64,000 nucleotides of DNA from Treponema sp. (GTDB lineage Bacteria > Spirochaetota > Spirochaetia > Treponematales > Treponemataceae). The position numbers and the translations under genes are program-made. The stretch lies in assembly GCA_016292805.1 (NCBI GenBank), contig JAEDFM010000006.1:11097-75096 (forward strand). Reading direction: 5' to 3'. Shown piece by piece: positions 61,796 to 64,000 of this stretch. The notes under the pieces were generated by a model. That model searched no databases, was not told the origin of the DNA, and saw only the letters and a program-made list of their open reading frames with translations. Numbering within the stretch: the first letter of the stretch is position 1; the number at the start of each line of letters is the position of its first letter.

Positions 61796-62245
61796 TTATT
61801 TATATTTTGCAATTTCTGCCTGACAAAGCTGGTCGCAAACCTCGTTGTACTGGATTCCTGCGTGTCCCTTTACCCAGTTCCAGTTTACATTCAAACCTTC
61901 ATTCAAGGCATCCAGCTGCATCCATAAATCCTGATTTTTTACAGGCTTTTTGTCTGCAGTTTTCCAGCCTTTAGCTTTCCAGCCTTTAATCCAGGTAGTA
62001 ATGCCGTTTTTAACATACTGGCTGTCGATGTTTACAATTACTGAACGGCCGGCAAAGCTTGGTGTGTTATGAACAACTGTAAGAGCTGTAATTGCAGCCA
62101 TAAGTTCCATGCGGTTGTTTGTTGTAAGCTTTTCACCGCCACTAAGCTGTTTTGCAATTCCGTCTGCAATTACAACAATACCCCAGCCACCAGGACCAGG
62201 ATTTCCGCTGCAACCACCATCGGTATAGATTACGATATCGTTCAT
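61796..62245 (-). CDS. rnhA: Ribonuclease HI
   Basis: 149 residues. It cuts RNA in RNA-DNA hybrids. The catalytic acidic residues are in IYTDGGCSGNPGPGGWG (Asp7), NRMELMAAITAL (Glu) and VNIDSQYVKNGI (Asp), with the late His/Asp region VKGHAGIQYNEVCDQL. Its start codon shares one base with the hisB stop codon (TAATG), so it is in an operon with hisB. Confidence 0.95.
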   Translation of the reverse strand: MNDIVIYTDGGCSGNPGPGGWGIVVIADGIAKQLSGGEKLTTNNRMELMAAITALTVVHNTPSFAGRSVIVNIDSQYVKNGITTWIKGWKAKGWKTADKKPVKNQDLWMQLDALNEGLNVNWNWVKGHAGIQYNEVCDQLCQAEIAKYK

Positions 62246-62859
62246 TAGGCAATAACACCTTTTGTACTAGGGATGCTTCCTTCGCGGCGTGGGTCAATTT
62301 CTGTGGCTGCCCGGAGTGCACGACTTACAGCTTTAAAGCAGCCTTCAACCTTGTGATGGTCGCTGCGGCCACGAATTACATCAATGTGTAAGTTGCACTG
62401 TGCAGAGTTTACAAAGCCCTGCCAGAAATCTTCAAAACAGTCTGTCTGGAAAGATGATTCTTTTCCGCCGCTTACAGAAACTAATGGCATTCCTGTAAGA
62501 TTTGCATTGCTAACTAAGAATGGACGGCCACCAAAATCTACAGCAGCCTGAATCAAGCTTTCATCCATTGGATAAATAAAGAAGCCTGCACGGTAAATGC
62601 CTGCACAGTTTCCAAGTGCCTTACGGAAGCATTCTCCAAGAACAATACCTGTATCTTCAATAGTGTGGTGCTGGTCTACTTCTAAATCTCCTTTGATGCT
62701 TCCAGACAAATCAAAAAGTCCGTGTTTACAGAATGATTTAAGCATGTGGTCAAAAAATCCGATTGGATTTTCAACTTCACATTTTCCAGTTCCATCTAAG
62801 TTTAATGTAAGTTCAATCTGAGTTTCCCCAGTAATTCTTTTTACAGTTGCTGTACGCAT
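62245..62859 (-). CDS. hisB: Imidazoleglycerol-phosphate dehydratase
   Basis: 204 residues, the monofunctional form. It removes water from imidazole glycerol phosphate in histidine synthesis. The metal-binding His clusters are in GFFDHMLKSFCKHGLFDL, VDQHHTIEDTGIVLGE and GRSDHHKVEGCFKAVSRAL. It lies after hisG, separated by a 180-bp stretch with a palindromic element. The ATG has AGGAGT about 8 bases upstream. Confidence 0.96.
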   Translation of the reverse strand: MRTATVKRITGETQIELTLNLDGTGKCEVENPIGFFDHMLKSFCKHGLFDLSGSIKGDLEVDQHHTIEDTGIVLGECFRKALGNCAGIYRAGFFIYPMDESLIQAAVDFGGRPFLVSNANLTGMPLVSVSGGKESSFQTDCFEDFWQGFVNSAQCNLHIDVIRGRSDHHKVEGCFKAVSRALRAATEIDPRREGSIPSTKGVIA

Positions 62860-62886
62860 TTTGTACTCCTGTTTTATTTTTTTATT

Positions 62887-63032
62887 GTCACACGGATTCG
62901 AAAAATCTAACGATTTTTCAAAGTTGATGATTAAAATATAATAAGTGAACTATAAAAAAGAAAGAAAATAAAAATTCTTTAAGGATTTTACGTTAGTAAA
63001 ATCGAATCCGTGTGACATTTAATCTGTCACAC
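62887..63032. mobile_element. 130-bp element with 15-bp terminal inverted repeats (MITE-like)
   Basis: GTCACACGGATTCGA (62887-62901) is the exact complement of TCGAATCCGTGTGAC (63002-63016). Inside each end lies a hairpin: GAAAAATC/GATTTTTC (62900-62919) and GATTTTAC/GTAAAATC-type (62984-63003). A further GTCACAC (63026-63032) can pair with the right end. It contains no gene and sits between hisG and hisB. Confidence 0.65.
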
Positions 63033-63039
63033 TTAAAAA

Positions 63040-63912
63040 TTAAAGCATTACTTTTCTAAGTTCATATTCAACAATATCCGAAGCTCCAAGAGACTGGAGT
63101 TTTGGTAACAATGTTGGAACTTCTGATTTTTTAACAGCAATTTTAACAGCGTAACCGTTTCCGCCAAAGAGTGGAGAAACTGTTGGGCTCTTCATTGCAG
63201 GAATACCTTTGATTAAAGAATCGAAGTCTTTTTCTGCAACATTCATTTCAAGCATAACGCGGTCACGGGCATTAAGAACTGTTTCGAACAACATCTTAAG
63301 TTCCATGATTTTCTGTTTTTTTTCTGGATCATTCATTGCTTCTTTTGAAGCGTACATTCTTGTTGAAGATTCCATTAAAGTATCAACAATCTTAAGGCGA
63401 TTTGCTTTTAATGAAGAACCTGTGGAAGTGTTATCAATAAGAATCTGAGCAATTGAATCTTCTGTATCCTGAACAAAGCCTTCGCTGGTTCCCCATGTAC
63501 GGAAAATTGTGCCGTCGATTTTTTTATCTTCTACATATTTTTTGCTTAATGCCTGATACTCTGTAGCAATTGTAACTGGTCCTTTAAGAAGCTTGTCATA
63601 ATCGCGAGCTTCTGGGATTGCAGCAACGATGCGAACCGGGTCAAATCCCAAATCCATAATTTCTACAACTTTATCTTCTACGCCATTTTCGTAAACCCAG
63701 TCTTTTCCGCTGAATCCAAGGTCTGCCTTGTTGTTTGCCAAAAGAAGGCTTGTAATCTGAGGCTTTACAACCTGGAATGCTAAATCTTTCTGGTTTGTTG
63801 TTGGAAAATACTGTCTGTCAGGAAGATGGATTGAAATACCTACATCGCTTAATAATTCGTAAACCGATTCGTAAATTCTTCCTTTTGCTAATAAAATCTT
63901 TAATTTGTCCAT
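63040..63912 (-). CDS. hisG: ATP phosphoribosyltransferase, long form
   Basis: 290 residues. It joins ATP and PRPP, the first step of histidine synthesis. The start LKILLAKGRIYESVYELLSDVGI, the PRPP loop region IDNTSTGSSLKANRLKIVDTLMESSTR and the C-terminal ACT-like regulatory domain (about 215-290, ending DIVEYELRKVML) identify the long, HisZ-independent form, which histidine inhibits directly. AGGAGT lies 7 bases before the ATG. Confidence 0.95.
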   Translation of the reverse strand: MDKLKILLAKGRIYESVYELLSDVGISIHLPDRQYFPTTNQKDLAFQVVKPQITSLLLANNKADLGFSGKDWVYENGVEDKVVEIMDLGFDPVRIVAAIPEARDYDKLLKGPVTIATEYQALSKKYVEDKKIDGTIFRTWGTSEGFVQDTEDSIAQILIDNTSTGSSLKANRLKIVDTLMESSTRMYASKEAMNDPEKKQKIMELKMLFETVLNARDRVMLEMNVAEKDFDSLIKGIPAMKSPTVSPLFGGNGYAVKIAVKKSEVPTLLPKLQSLGASDIVEYELRKVML

Positions 63913-63948
63913 TTTATAACTCCTGACATTAATATAATTGTTGCCATA

Positions 63949-63977
63949 ATAATAGAAAAAAACTGTGTAAATTTCAA
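63949..63977 (-). promoter_or_regulatory. hisG promoter
   Basis: On the minus strand TTGAAA (63977-63972), 17 bp, TATTAT (63954-63949). Both differ from consensus by one base. Expected start near 63942. No His-rich leader peptide lies between it and hisG. Confidence 0.55.
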
Positions 63978-64000
63978 TTATTTGTAATGGGAATACTTTA

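Noticed and set aside
63913..64000. Histidine leader peptide before hisG
   Set aside because: No frame with consecutive His codons and no terminator lies between the promoter and the hisG start.

Overview
The window looks like chromosome of a saccharolytic, gut or rumen type Treponema (Spirochaetes). The evidence is the AT-rich sequence, the spirochaete-style gene set (a GldA/F/G-like ABC operon, large TPR and LamG proteins, a MurJ/M24 peptidase pair, cheap lipoproteins), and three plant-polysaccharide glycosidases (GH9, GH51, GH115). The species is inferred, not proven. No prophage, plasmid genes or CRISPR array were seen.

Layout. 1-10.9 kb (+): the end of a CBM48-type protein, an acyl-CoA ligase, an NlpC/P60 protein with a lipoprotein, a GH9 cellulase, an ABC exporter operon (ATPase, permease, GldG-like, DUF4340) and peptidyl-tRNA hydrolase. 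10.9-14.5 kb (-): a CrtI-like oxidoreductase and UvrC. 14.5-19.2 kb (+): a LamG/FN3 protein and a TPR protein. 19.2-22 kb (-): an M24 peptidase and MurJ. 22-28.2 kb (+): a class III cyclase, two treponemal proteins of unknown function and an oligopeptide-binding protein. 28.2-37.3 kb (+): acetate kinase, a sugar-receptor-like GGDEF protein, a 7TM chemoreceptor, argD and leuA. 37.4-43.2 kb: a GH51 arabinofuranosidase with a small Cys-rich protein (-), a YgiQ radical SAM protein (+), murD (-) and tRNA-Leu(TAA) (-). 43.3-51 kb: an AEC permease, phosphofructokinase, a REP-associated tyrosine transposase (RAYT, -), GH115, a DMT permease and a J-domain protein. 51-55.5 kb: tyrS, a 34-codon small ORF and infA (-), a DksA-type protein (+), a PHP phosphatase and a REC-STAS-REC regulator (-). 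55.5-64 kb: groEL and an M48 protease (+), then an outer-membrane-like protein, two lipoproteins, rnhA, hisB and hisG (-).

Regulatory DNA is the best part of the window. leuA is preceded by a leucine leader peptide (6 Leu in 15 residues, five as CTA) and an intrinsic terminator: a classical attenuator. argD has two ArgR-type boxes exactly 21 bp apart, lying over its promoter. tyrS has a terminator directly against its ribosome binding site, with a small ORF upstream that shares its Shine-Dalgarno with the infA stop codon. The GH51 gene has a perfect palindrome over its -10 box.

Repeats. Fifteen copies of a 17-bp GC-rich motif (CCAGGGGGACGGTTCTC or its complement) lie between 39.2 and 55.7 kb, centred on the RAYT gene that they flank as inverted copies. 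Two copies sit in frame inside murD and the DMT permease gene. Other structured elements are a 133-bp imperfect palindrome before leuA, related GC-rich islands on both sides of murD, a hairpin pair with a duplicated C-terminal coding end after groEL, and a 130-bp element with 15-bp terminal inverted repeats between hisG and hisB. uvrC carries a 7-bp tandem repeat whose copy number would change its reading frame.
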